DNA of 40,976 bases from Ignavibacteria bacterium. GTDB lineage: Bacteria > Bacteroidota > Ignavibacteria > Tepidaquicellales > Tepidaquicellaceae. The translations under genes and the position numbers were made by a program. The notes under the pieces are model-generated. The model did not search any database. It had not been told where the DNA came from and saw nothing but the letters and a program-made list of their open reading frames with translations. The DNA lies in NCBI GenBank assembly GCA_016783945.1, contig JADHVP010000017.1, positions 1-40,976 on the forward strand, in the 5' to 3' direction. Below, one piece after another: positions 7,836 to 16,020 of this stretch. Positions within the stretch are counted from its first letter, which is position 1. Each line of letters opens with the position of its first letter.

Positions 7836-7980
7836 CAAGCATCACTTTATAGGTTTTTAATATAAACAAACATAATTATTCTTTAAGTTTTATCAAACTC
7901 TATTTTAATTATCATAGAAATAACTATTATTATTTAGTAATTTAATAATCAATTTAATTTTTTGAAAACATATCGATACA
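7836..7980. promoter_or_regulatory. divergent promoter region (rarA / clpB-like)
   Basis: These 145 bases separate two divergently read genes and so should carry their promoters. The sequence is very AT-rich with stretches such as ttattatttag. I cannot assign -35/-10 boxes with confidence. No heat-shock CIRCE-type dyad (TTAGCACTC-type arms) is visible before the clpB-like gene. Confidence 0.4.
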
Positions 7981-9315
7981 ATGGCTGCAAAAGATAATAA
8001 ACTGAATCCGACTGAACTCAGACTTAAGGAAATTGAAAAAGAATTATCAGAACTCTCTTCCCGGAGAGATGAACTTGTTGCTCACTGGAATTTAGAGAAA
8101 GAACTTATTAAAACTATCAGGTCTTCAAAAGAAGAGATTGAATCTGCAAAGCATGAAGCCGATAAACTCGAACGTGAAGGAAACCTCGCTAAGGTTGCAG
8201 AGTTACGATATGGAAGGATTCCGGAGCTTGAAAAAACCATTGACGAAAAGAGTAAAGAATTAAGTAAAATTCAAAAGAACAAAAAAATGCTAAGGGAAGA
8301 TGTTGGTGCTGAAGATATAGCAGAGATCGTATCGAAATGGACAGGAATCCCCGTCACCAAAATGCTCGAAAGTGAACGCAAGAAACTTCTCAAGATGGAA
8401 GAAAATCTTGCTAATAGAATAGTAGGTCAGGAAGATGCGGTAATTGCAGTATCAAATTCAATTCGCCGTTCGAGAGCTGGTCTTCAGGATGAAAACCGTC
8501 CGATTGGTTCATTTATTTTTCTCGGAACAACCGGTGTTGGAAAGACTGAATTAGCACGTGCCCTGGCGGAGTTTCTATTCGACGATGAGAAAGCTATTGT
8601 GAGAATCGATATGAGTGAATACATGGAAAAGTTTTCTGTATCGAGACTCATTGGAGCACCTCCCGGATATGTTGGTTACGAAGAAGGAGGACAATTGACT
8701 GAAGCAGTCCGCAGAAGACCTTACTGTGTTGTCCTTCTCGATGAGATCGAAAAAGCCCATCCTGAAGTGTTCAACATACTTCTGCAAGTTCTCGATGAAG
8801 GTAGATTAACAGACTCGCATGGCAAAACAGTCAATTTCAAGAACACGTTGATTATCATGACTTCCAATTTAGGAACGATGTTAATCCAGGAACAGCTTCA
8901 AACTATAAATGATGAAAACCGTGATGATGTAATGAATGAACTGAGAGTGAAACTTCTGAATCTTTTAAAATCTACTATCAGACCGGAGTTTCTTAACAGA
9001 ATAGACGACATTATTTTATTCAAACCACTAACAGCAAAAGAACTCAGAAAGATTGTCGATTTGCAGTTAAACAATCTTAACAAGCGTGTTGAAAAAGAAA
9101 ACTTCAAATTAAAAATCGATGATGAAGCAAAAGACTGGCTTGGGAAATTGGGGTTCGACATAACATACGGTGCCCGTCCTTTAAAACGCACAATTCAAAA
9201 ATACATTACAAATCCCCTCTCCGAAAAAATCTTAAGCGGGGAATTCTTGCCCGGCGACACGATTCATATAAAATTAGATAAGCAAGGATTAATTGAATTT
9301 GAAAAATCCAAATAA
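7981..9315 (+). CDS. ClpB-like disaggregase lacking the N-terminal half
   Basis: A 444-residue AAA+ protein matching only the C-terminal half of ClpB (usually about 860 residues). Residues 1-110 are the end of the coiled-coil middle domain (ELSSRRDELVAHW, then LAKVAELRYGRIPELEK). Residues 111-444 form the second nucleotide-binding domain: VSKWTGIPV, Walker A GTTGVGKT (182-189; Thr replaces the usual Pro), pore loop GYVGYEEGG (229-237), Walker B VVLLDE (250-255), sensor 1 MTSNLG, arginine finger RPEFLNRID and sensor 2 GARPLKR. The N-domain and first ATPase domain are missing. Upstream DNA is AT-rich and not coding, so this is not a frameshift within the window. The ATG and a full, undamaged frame suggest a separate, stable short protein rather than a fresh deletion. 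Whether it forms hexamers or works with a full-length ClpB elsewhere is unknown. Confidence 0.85.
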   Translation: MAAKDNKLNPTELRLKEIEKELSELSSRRDELVAHWNLEKELIKTIRSSKEEIESAKHEADKLEREGNLAKVAELRYGRIPELEKTIDEKSKELSKIQKNKKMLREDVGAEDIAEIVSKWTGIPVTKMLESERKKLLKMEENLANRIVGQEDAVIAVSNSIRRSRAGLQDENRPIGSFIFLGTTGVGKTELARALAEFLFDDEKAIVRIDMSEYMEKFSVSRLIGAPPGYVGYEEGGQLTEAVRRRPYCVVLLDEIEKAHPEVFNILLQVLDEGRLTDSHGKTVNFKNTLIIMTSNLGTMLIQEQLQTINDENRDDVMNELRVKLLNLLKSTIRPEFLNRIDDIILFKPLTAKELRKIVDLQLNNLNKRVEKENFKLKIDDEAKDWLGKLGFDITYGARPLKRTIQKYITNPLSEKILSGEFLPGDTIHIKLDKQGLIEFEKSK

Positions 9316-9333
9316 ATGACCATCCACAGATAA

Positions 9334-10170
9334 ATGATAAACTACACACAGAATTATTTCAATCTTGAACTTCTAAAGCTTTCCGATTTAAAACTACACG
9401 AAACAACTGAGACTTACAGACTTCGGAATATTTACAACAGGATTTCAAAAAGCAGGCATCTCATAAACCCTATCATTGTCGGTAGAAATAAAGACGATTT
9501 AATTTTAATAGATGGGGCAAACAGGTATAACTCATTAAAGGTGATAGGATGTAAACTTGCAATCGCTCAAATAATCAATTACGGGGACAGCAGGGTTCAG
9601 CTTAAAGATTGGAACCACCTCATATATGATTTTGATATCGAATTAATCAGATTATACTGCGAAGATAATAATCTTAAGTATGACTTTGTATCTTACAAGA
9701 TCGGAGAAACAATTTTAAATCAAAAACTAAACACTCTTCTGGCTACCGACCTTATTAAAAATAAAACTATAGTAGTTCATCTTCCTAAAGATTTTGGCTC
9801 TTTACTTGAAGAACTTAATAAATTTGTAAAAATATATTTTGAGAAATTTATTTTTGATAGATCAGAAGGTGAAATAAGAATTGCTGACTTAAAAAAATAC
9901 ACGAGGAAAAAGGGTACGCTCATCGAGTTTCCGAAATTCAAAAAGAATCATATTCTTCGAATTGCGAACAACAAGCATAAAATTCCAGCAGGAATTACAA
10001 GACACATATTGATTAATAGAATTCTTCATGTAAAATATGAAATTAATAATCTACTTGATGAAAAAGACATCGATAAAAAATCAGAAGAGCTTAAAAGATA
10101 TTTGATAAAAAAAATCGACGATAATAAAGTTAGACAATATACCGAATCAGTAATTGTTTTCGATGAGTAA
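9334..10170 (+). CDS. ParB/sulfiredoxin-fold protein, possible serine-kinase-like
   Basis: A 278-residue protein with an N-terminal ParB/sulfiredoxin-type fold. The clearest mark is ILIDGANRYNSLKVIGC (57-73), equivalent to the DGxHR/DGNHR segment of ParB-like nucleotide-binding domains, preceded by HLINPIIVGR. LKLHETTE (20-27) puts an HE pair where free-serine kinases of this fold (SerK, SbnI) carry a key glutamate. The last 150 residues are lysine-rich and helical, with no helix-turn-helix I can point to, so it is unlikely to be the chromosome-partitioning ParB. A small-molecule kinase or a nucleotide-sensing regulator are both possible. It lies 18 bases after the clpB-like gene and 39 before the Lol permease gene, so it is probably in their operon. 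Confidence 0.6.
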   Translation: MINYTQNYFNLELLKLSDLKLHETTETYRLRNIYNRISKSRHLINPIIVGRNKDDLILIDGANRYNSLKVIGCKLAIAQIINYGDSRVQLKDWNHLIYDFDIELIRLYCEDNNLKYDFVSYKIGETILNQKLNTLLATDLIKNKTIVVHLPKDFGSLLEELNKFVKIYFEKFIFDRSEGEIRIADLKKYTRKKGTLIEFPKFKKNHILRIANNKHKIPAGITRHILINRILHVKYEINNLLDEKDIDKKSEELKRYLIKKIDDNKVRQYTESVIVFDE

Positions 10171-10209
10171 ACACAATTGTATCTGTATACACAATTTTAA
10201 ATAAATATT

Positions 10210-11436
10210 TTGAGTACTGAATACTTCATAGCAAAGAGATACTTATTCACAAAAAGGAAATTAAACTTCATAACGATAATTTCTATTATTTCCATAGTTG
10301 GAGTTACTATCGGTGTAGCCGCTATGATAATTGTATTGTCTGTCTTCAATGGATTTAATGCAAAGGTCTCGGAAATCCTTGTGGGCTTCGATCCGCATAT
10401 AAGAATTGAATCGAAGTCGGGCGGAAAGATTAAAAACTATGAATCACTCATAAAAACAATTCACGACGAAGGAATTGAAACCGCAGCTCCTTATACTTTG
10501 AATAAAGGTATGCTTGCGAACAATACCACGAATACAGTCTTATACATTAAAGGTGTAGATGAAAACAAAGTGGATAAAGTCTCCGGTGTCAAAGATGTTG
10601 TAAAATTAGGAGAGTTTAACCTGCAGGATAAAGGCGATTTCGGTGGGATTGTGTTAGGGATTTCATTAGCAGATAGGATGAGAAGTGTTATTGGCGATAC
10701 ATTAACTTTATTAAGTCCAGTTGGACTCGAAAGTTCTCTTACACAATTTGTCGAACCTTTAACAAAAGATTTTATAATTAGAGGGATATTTGTCTCTGAT
10801 AATAAAGATTACGACTCTAAATATGCTTACGTCTCGATTGAAAACGCGCAGTATCTTTTTAATCTTGACAATAATGTAAGTGGTGTTGAAATGCGGTTAG
10901 ATAACATTGATGAATCAGATGACGTAAAAAGTAAATTACAGAATTTGTTAGGAAACGAATACAACGTTATGACATGGTATGATCTTAATGAGAGTTTATA
11001 CTCTTTACTAAAAATTGAGAGATGGGTAACGTTTACAATACTGAGTTTGATTATTGCTGTAGCATCTTTCAATATACTGGCTTCACTCACAATGACTGTC
11101 ATTGAAAAGAAAAGAGACATCGGTGTTTTAAAAGCAATGGGAGCATCGAATAAAATAATTACAAAGATATTCTTATTCGAAGGTATTGCCGTTGGAGTCA
11201 TCGGTATGGTCGCTGGTTCGTTAATCGGCTTGTTAGTAGTCCTGGCTCAAAAATATTTTGAGTTTTATACAATTGATTCTTCTGTTTATCAATTCGATGC
11301 TTTACCCGTTGAATTAAGATTTACAGATTTTATATTTGTACCGTTCGCAGCTTTTATTCTGTGCTTTCTTGCATCGCTTTATCCATCAAGAAAAGCAGCT
11401 AAGTTAGACCCGATAGAATCTATTCGTTGGGAGTAG
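10210..11436 (+). CDS. lipoprotein-releasing ABC transporter permease (LolC/LolE family)
   Basis: A 408-residue inner-membrane permease. Pattern and length match LolC/LolE. The N-terminal STEYFIAKRYLFTKRK leads into a first membrane helix (about 20-45), followed by a periplasmic MacB-type domain (about 50-260). Three C-terminal helices follow with the FtsX core, including MTVIEKKRDIGVLKAMGAS (about 296-314), the coupling segment, and PSRKAAKLDPIESIRWE at the end. With the ATPase downstream it would extract mature lipoproteins from the inner membrane for transfer to the outer membrane. The start is TTG at 10210: the residues that follow are the conserved family N-terminus and no ATG fits. The next gene, 45 bases on, encodes the matching ATP-binding subunit. 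A single LolC/E-type permease suggests a homodimeric (LolF-like) arrangement. Confidence 0.9.
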   Translation: MSTEYFIAKRYLFTKRKLNFITIISIISIVGVTIGVAAMIIVLSVFNGFNAKVSEILVGFDPHIRIESKSGGKIKNYESLIKTIHDEGIETAAPYTLNKGMLANNTTNTVLYIKGVDENKVDKVSGVKDVVKLGEFNLQDKGDFGGIVLGISLADRMRSVIGDTLTLLSPVGLESSLTQFVEPLTKDFIIRGIFVSDNKDYDSKYAYVSIENAQYLFNLDNNVSGVEMRLDNIDESDDVKSKLQNLLGNEYNVMTWYDLNESLYSLLKIERWVTFTILSLIIAVASFNILASLTMTVIEKKRDIGVLKAMGASNKIITKIFLFEGIAVGVIGMVAGSLIGLLVVLAQKYFEFYTIDSSVYQFDALPVELRFTDFIFVPFAAFILCFLASLYPSRKAAKLDPIESIRWE

Positions 11437-11481
11437 TATTATTTGTAAAACACATTTTTAATTAAAAGGAAACGTTAGTTT

Positions 11482-12165
11482 ATGGAGAAAGAACTTTTAC
11501 TCGAAGCAATTGATATAAAAAAATCTTTTCAGATAACAAAATTAAACCGATTAGAAGTATTAAAAGGTATTTTCCTGAAAATTTATAAAGGGGAGATAGT
11601 TGCAATCGTTGGTAAATCGGGTGCTGGTAAAAGTACACTCTTGCATATTCTTGGTACTCTGGATAGACCGGACTCCGGAAAAATAGTTTTTGAAAATACA
11701 GAAATACTAAATCACAGTGATAAACAGATAGCAAAGTTTAGAAACGAAGAGATCGGTTTTATATTCCAGTTCCATCACCTCCTACCGGAGTTTACATCTT
11801 TCGAAAATGTTCTTATAGCTTCTATGATTTCCGGTGAAGATAAAAAAGAAAAAGTTAATGAACTATTGAAAGAAGTTAGCATTGAAGATAGAGCAAATCA
11901 CAAACCATCAGAAATATCCGGTGGTGAAGCACAAAGGGTAGCTGTTGCAAGAGCTTTAATAAATTCTCCGAAGCTCATTCTTGCTGACGAACCAACCGGT
12001 AACCTGGATTCAGAAAATGAGGAAGTTATAATTGAACTGATTTTTCATTTGAGAAATAAATTTAACCATACATTCGTGATAGTAACTCACAACGAAGAAT
12101 TTGCAAAGAGATGTGACAGAATAATTAAGATTCATGATGGTGTGATTGTAGATGGGAAAGAGTAA
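11482..12165 (+). CDS. lolD: lipoprotein-releasing ABC transporter ATP-binding protein (LolD)
   Basis: A 227-residue ABC ATPase of the LolD/MacB-type group. Walker A is GKSGAGKST (44-52), the Q-loop FIFQFHHLLPEF (93-104), the signature ISGGEAQR (145-152), Walker B LILADEP (165-171) and the H-loop VTHNEEF near 200. HHLLPEFT is typical of LolD. It would power the permease encoded just upstream, releasing lipoproteins into the periplasm. ATG is preceded by a purine-rich aaaagga stretch about 13 bases upstream. The gene is followed at once by AT-rich repeats and an S23-type gene, which look like an insertion between this operon and the next gene. Confidence 0.92.
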   Translation: MEKELLLEAIDIKKSFQITKLNRLEVLKGIFLKIYKGEIVAIVGKSGAGKSTLLHILGTLDRPDSGKIVFENTEILNHSDKQIAKFRNEEIGFIFQFHHLLPEFTSFENVLIASMISGEDKKEKVNELLKEVSIEDRANHKPSEISGGEAQRVAVARALINSPKLILADEPTGNLDSENEEVIIELIFHLRNKFNHTFVIVTHNEEFAKRCDRIIKIHDGVIVDGKE

Positions 12166-12212
12166 TTTACAAATGTAAATTGCAAAGAGCAAAATGCAAA
12201 ATAAAAAAAAAT
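12166..12212. repeat. AT-rich tgcaaaat repeat, left of the four-helix-bundle gene
   Basis: Contains atttacaaatgtaaattgc and gcaaaatgcaaaat blocks. Their reverse complement recurs downstream at 12653-12690 (attttgcattttac, caatttgcattttgc). The first codons of the four-helix-bundle gene lie inside this block. Confidence 0.5.
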
Positions 12213-12553
12213 TATCTGAACGTTTATTAGAATTTGGAGCTGGCAGCATTAAACTTACTTCCAAAATAGATAATACCTATGCGGGAAGACATATATCAAA
12301 TCAATTAATGCGATCTGCTACTTCTTCAGGTGCAAATTATGAAGAAGCATGCGGAGCAGAAAGCAAAGCAGACTTCATACACAAAATGCAAATTGTTTTA
12401 AAAGAGTTACGAGAATCTTTTTATTGGCTCAAACTAATTAGAAAAAGCGGATTATCTCAAGATAAAGAAATACAAAATTTTACGCTTGAGACTGAAGAGT
12501 TAATTAAAATCGTTGCAAAGTCCGTAATCACTGCAAAAAGAAATCGAAAATAA
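12194..12553 (+). CDS. four-helix-bundle protein (S23 / 23S rRNA IVS family)
   Basis: A 119-residue, highly helical protein of the S23 four-helix-bundle family. Landmarks are LLEFGAGSIKLTSKI near the N-terminus, HISNQLMRSATSSGANYEEACGAES (37-61), a most diagnostic stretch, and LKELRESFYWLKLIRKSGL. The family is named for ORFs inside intervening sequences of 23S rRNA, but free-standing chromosomal copies are common. Known structures form pentameric barrels, and the Avd accessory protein of diversity-generating retroelements is a relative. The cellular role of stand-alone copies is not established. I see no reverse transcriptase or template repeat here, so it is not part of such a retroelement. 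The start codon lies within an AT-rich repeat and an inverted relative of that repeat follows the gene, which suggests insertion as a unit. Confidence 0.85.
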   Translation: MQNKKKLSERLLEFGAGSIKLTSKIDNTYAGRHISNQLMRSATSSGANYEEACGAESKADFIHKMQIVLKELRESFYWLKLIRKSGLSQDKEIQNFTLETEELIKIVAKSVITAKRNRK

Positions 12554-12603
12554 TTTTGCAATTTTAATTTTCATTGTTGTTTTAAAATGTTGTTTAACAT
12601 TAA

Positions 12604-14559
12604 GTGAAAAGTACAATCTCTAAAATACAAAATAATCTTAACGAGAAAATCATTTTGCATTTTACACTTTACAATTTGCATTTTGCATTAAAAACACTTT
12701 TTACAACTCTTCTCTTCTTTCTAATAAATTTCCAAGTACATGCACAGAAAAACGATTCCATATACATCCCTCCCTTCGACACAAACAAAATCAAAGAAGC
12801 ACCATACTTGTCGAACAACTCTGACACAACTTCTAATCAATTCTTCATCTGGAATGATAAAAGAAATCTTGGAGAAGTGATGAATGAAAAATCCGGATAT
12901 TTTGTAAACTACTTCAATCCTGGAGGAAGAAATCTGATTAATTACAATGGTTTCACTGATTACCATGTCGGAATCTTTCGAGATGGAATTCAGATAAACG
13001 ATAATTATTTCGGAGGATTCGACATCGAGAATATTTCTATAAATGAAATCGAAAAAATCGAAGAAATATCGAACGTCTCATCATTCTTATACGGAATAAA
13101 TACAACCGGAAAAGCTATTAACGTAATAACTAAAGATATATTTCAACCGGATCCTTTTTCGCAACTAAGATTTTCACAAGACAGGCATGGTTCATTAAAC
13201 GCAGATGTTTTATTTAGCATACCTTTTTCAAAAAAACTTAATGTGCAAATAGGTGCGAACAATCATGTAATCGAGGGCAGGTTCACAAATACAGATTTTG
13301 GTGTCTGGAGAGCAAGAAGTAAAGTAAATTTTTTTCTATCTCCAAAATTCAATGCAAGACTTAACTTTGATTATACAAAAATCAAAAGAGGTCTTTTTGA
13401 AGGCGTTGTCTATAGCAACGATTTAGACTCAATCATAGATGGCGATATTGCAAAGGTAGTTAATTCAGATTCTTATGAAAGACTCACAAACTATTATTAT
13501 GACATTTCACTTGTAGGAAGATTATTTAAAAATCGAAACTCGCTAACTAAACTCAAACTCTATTCAAACAATTCTTTAAGAGAGTATAGAGATGAAGAAA
13601 ACAGATCGAATCCAAATAAGATTTATATTCAGGAGGATTATCATTCGCTAGTGTATGGTATAGACCTCAAGCAAAACATACTTTATAAAATTAACAAAGA
13701 TTTTTCAATAGATTTTACAACCGGATTAAATACTTACCTCAACTCATTCGAACTACCTTCCACTCTTAATCGCACAGAGAAGCTAAATGAAAATTATTTC
13801 ACCGCATTTCAAAAAATTGATCTGAAATATAATAAATCTTTTATATCAGGTTTTTTAAAATATATCAACGGGGGTATTTATTACAAAAATAATTATCTAA
13901 GTTTTGGAACTGAAACAAATATTAATCTTTATCAAAATGGAATAGTAGGTATTAATGTAATCGGAGGTTTTAATCGTATTGAAAGACCTTTCTCACATTC
14001 TGATGAGTTTATCGCACCTCAACATGAAAACGAGTATTATGAGATAGGAACACATCTATCTTTCTATGATACTTATTTTAAATTTGTATATTTCAAAAGC
14101 ATTGAGTTATATCACGAACCCAATAAAGGATATATGGTTAGCATAAAATATGATTCAGAACATTTCAACGGATATATAAATTTCGATTATAATGAACATA
14201 CTTACTCTCCAAAATATTATATTAAATCAGATATTTCTTATAAGGATTTATTTTTTAATAAGCATTTAGTATTAAGATTAGGCTTCAATATTAAATATCT
14301 AAATGACTTACTGACAAGCAACTATGATCAAAAAAATTATAGATTTCCTTATAGTCAATATTCAGAATTCCATATTAAAAACTCCTTCAACGTCGACTTC
14401 TACATCGGTGCACGCATAGGCAAAGCGAACGTGAATTTCACCATTGCAAATATCTTCAATAACTTTAACTACAACACATACCTTTACCCGGAAGACGACA
14501 GGTATGGTTTTTTAAGAGCAATTTCAAGATTTACTATCGTGTGGGATTTTCTTAATTAG
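12604..14559 (+). CDS. TonB-dependent-receptor-like outer membrane protein
   Basis: A putative outer-membrane beta-barrel of about 630-650 residues. A hydrophobic segment TTLLFFLINFQVHAQ serves as signal peptide. The region from about residue 75 to 160 resembles a TonB-receptor plug (YHVGIFRDGIQINDNYFGG, then EIEKIEEISNVSSFLYG and KAINVITKD). The remainder is alternating strands and aromatic residues, ending FTIVWDFLN, the aromatic-rich end expected of a barrel. It is shorter than most substrate-specific receptors and shows no TonB box I can identify. The true start is uncertain: the frame is open from a GTG at 12604, but residues 15-30 (ILHFTLYNLHFAL) translate the AT-rich repeat, so a TTG at 12676 just before the signal peptide is equally likely. 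An IS5-family element lies five bases after the stop. Confidence 0.7.
   Translation: MKSTISKIQNNLNEKIILHFTLYNLHFALKTLFTTLLFFLINFQVHAQKNDSIYIPPFDTNKIKEAPYLSNNSDTTSNQFFIWNDKRNLGEVMNEKSGYFVNYFNPGGRNLINYNGFTDYHVGIFRDGIQINDNYFGGFDIENISINEIEKIEEISNVSSFLYGINTTGKAINVITKDIFQPDPFSQLRFSQDRHGSLNADVLFSIPFSKKLNVQIGANNHVIEGRFTNTDFGVWRARSKVNFFLSPKFNARLNFDYTKIKRGLFEGVVYSNDLDSIIDGDIAKVVNSDSYERLTNYYYDISLVGRLFKNRNSLTKLKLYSNNSLREYRDEENRSNPNKIYIQEDYHSLVYGIDLKQNILYKINKDFSIDFTTGLNTYLNSFELPSTLNRTEKLNENYFTAFQKIDLKYNKSFISGFLKYINGGIYYKNNYLSFGTETNINLYQNGIVGINVIGGFNRIERPFSHSDEFIAPQHENEYYEIGTHLSFYDTYFKFVYFKSIELYHEPNKGYMVSIKYDSEHFNGYINFDYNEHTYSPKYYIKSDISYKDLFFNKHLVLRLGFNIKYLNDLLTSNYDQKNYRFPYSQYSEFHIKNSFNVDFYIGARIGKANVNFTIANIFNNFNYNTYLYPEDDRYGFLRAISRFTIVWDFLN
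12653..12693. repeat. AT-rich attttgcatttt repeat, right of the four-helix-bundle gene
   Basis: Inverted relative of the block at 12166-12212 (attttgcattttac, caatttgcattttgc). It lies inside the 5' end of the reading frame of the outer-membrane protein and is translated in one reading as ILHFTLYNLHFAL. Confidence 0.5.
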
Positions 14560-14626
14560 TCGTTCCTTAAAAAGTCTTTAAGGTCAATAAAATCAAGGGT
14601 TCAGGTGAAAATATGACTGTATAATA

Positions 14627-14664
14627 TTGCAAGAAAAAGCTATTTTAGTGTAAAATCCTTGCAA
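14627..14664 (+). promoter_or_regulatory. nested stem in the transposase leader
   Basis: ttgcaag (14627-14633) pairs with cttgcaa (14658-14664), and between them atttta/taaaat form an inner stem around gtg. The structure begins just after a tataat hexamer (14620-14625) and ends 18 bases before the transposase ATG. In other insertion sequences, leader stems of this kind damp translation from read-through transcripts; that role here is inference. Confidence 0.4.
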
Positions 14665-14681
14665 AAATATCACAGAAACTT

Positions 14682-16007
14682 ATGAAAGGTAACTCTCCAG
14701 ATCAAAGCCAAAAATCATTATTCAACACCCCATTAAAAGAAATGTTGAACCCAAAGAACGGGCTATATCAATTAGCTGAGATGATACCGTGGGAAGAATT
14801 TGAAAAAGAATTTGCGGTTCTTTATACAAAGAATTTTGGCAGACCCGCAAAGCCAATACGATTAATGGTATCATTATTAATACTAAAACAACTAAGTGGC
14901 TTGGGTGATGAGACAGTTGTGGAGCAATGGTTACAGAATCCATACTGGCAGTATTTCAGTGGGGAGAATATATTTCAATGGAAGTACCCCGTAGAGCCCA
15001 GTGATTTGGTACACTTCAGAAAGAGGATAGGAATAAAAGGAGTAGAAAAGATATTAGAGGTATCAATAAAACTTCACGGAAAATCATCAAAGGAAAAAGA
15101 TGTTGTTGTTGATACAACAGTACAGGAAAAGAACATAACATTTCCAACAGATGTGAAACTTCATATGAAGATAATAGACCAATGCAACAAGATATCCAGG
15201 AAGGAAGGTATAGAGGTAAGACAAAGCTACAAGAGAACGGTAAAGAAATTACTTCTGAAACAAAGATTCCGTAACCATCCGAAGAACAGAAAGAAAGCCC
15301 TAAGGGCAGCAAGAAAGATTAAGACGATAGCCGGGAGGCTTGTGAGGGAGCTGTATAGGAAGATGTCAGGAAAGCAAATAAAGAACTACGAAGACAAGTT
15401 GAAACTATATGAAGCCGTTCTAAAACAGAAGCAGGGGGATAAAAATAAGATATACAGTTTGCACGAACCAGAGGTATATTGCATATCAAAAGGAAAAGAG
15501 CACAAGCGTTATGAGTTTGGAACAAAGGCATCATTTGTAATAACCAAGAACAGTGGTATAATAGTGGGGGCATTAAATGTTAAGAATGATTATGATGGGC
15601 ATACTTTAGAAACAGTATTGGAACAGAGTGAGAGGTTACGTGATAAGAAAATCAAGAAAGCAATAGTTGACAGAGGTTATCAAGGAGTAACTAAAATTGG
15701 AGAGACAGAAATACACCGTCCAAAGAAACCAAAGAGGAACCAAAGTTATAGTGAGACACGAAGGAAACGAAAAGACTTTAGGAGACGGGCATCAATAGAA
15801 CCGATCATATCACATTTAAAAACAGATTTCTTATTATCGAGAAACTTTTTGAAAGGTGAAGCAGGCGACAGCATAAATTTGATATTATCAGGAGCAGCTT
15901 TCAACCTTCGGAAGCTAATTCGAAAGCTGGAATTTATTTTTGCAATTTTGAAAGTGCTATTTATTGAAAAATATTCGGACGAAAAAATTAAATTTAATAC
16001 TATTTAA
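14682..16007 (+). CDS. IS5-family transposase
   Basis: A 441-residue DDE transposase. The N-terminal helical region includes FGRPAKPIRLMVSLLILKQL (about 53-72) and WQYFSGENIFQWKYPVEPSDLVHFRKR, characteristic of IS5-type enzymes. The first catalytic Asp is in VVVDTTVQEKNITFPTD (about 142-158), the second in KKAIVDRGYQG (about 326-336), and the Glu is in RRASIEPIISHLKTD (about 373-387), the usual YREK-like region. A basic insert of about 70 residues (RNHPKNRKKALRAARKI region) lies after the first Asp. The frame is uninterrupted and ATG-started, and its stop overlaps the right terminal repeat. It cuts and pastes the element's own ends. The family call is firm; the subgroup is not resolved. Confidence 0.93.
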   Translation: MKGNSPDQSQKSLFNTPLKEMLNPKNGLYQLAEMIPWEEFEKEFAVLYTKNFGRPAKPIRLMVSLLILKQLSGLGDETVVEQWLQNPYWQYFSGENIFQWKYPVEPSDLVHFRKRIGIKGVEKILEVSIKLHGKSSKEKDVVVDTTVQEKNITFPTDVKLHMKIIDQCNKISRKEGIEVRQSYKRTVKKLLLKQRFRNHPKNRKKALRAARKIKTIAGRLVRELYRKMSGKQIKNYEDKLKLYEAVLKQKQGDKNKIYSLHEPEVYCISKGKEHKRYEFGTKASFVITKNSGIIVGALNVKNDYDGHTLETVLEQSERLRDKKIKKAIVDRGYQGVTKIGETEIHRPKKPKRNQSYSETRRKRKDFRRRASIEPIISHLKTDFLLSRNFLKGEAGDSINLILSGAAFNLRKLIRKLEFIFAILKVLFIEKYSDEKIKFNTI

Positions 16008-16020
16008 GACTTTTTAAGGA

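Larger units (their letters stand above)
14564..16020 (+). mobile_element. IS5-family insertion sequence
   Basis: A complete insertion sequence of about 1457 bp with one transposase gene. The left end 14564-14578 (tccttaaaaagtctt) is the perfect inverted repeat of 16006-16020 (aagactttttaagga), 15 bp each. The transposase stop codon lies within the right terminal repeat. The bases immediately outside (tcgt on the left, ttaa on the right) do not form a target duplication. It lies between the end of the outer-membrane protein gene and the convergent GT9 gene without damaging either frame. It appears intact and potentially active. Confidence 0.88.

Noticed and set aside
9334-10170. Chromosome-partitioning ParB
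   Set aside because: No parA neighbour, no visible helix-turn-helix, no parS-like site (TGTTTCACGTGAAACA) seen; the sequence fits the fold only in the N-terminal part.
12194-12553. Avd-like component of a diversity-generating retroelement
   Set aside because: No reverse transcriptase, template repeat or variable-repeat target is present in the window.
14682-16007. Transposase as a broken pseudogene
   Set aside because: The frame is full-length with the catalytic regions present and both terminal repeats perfect, so it is treated as intact.
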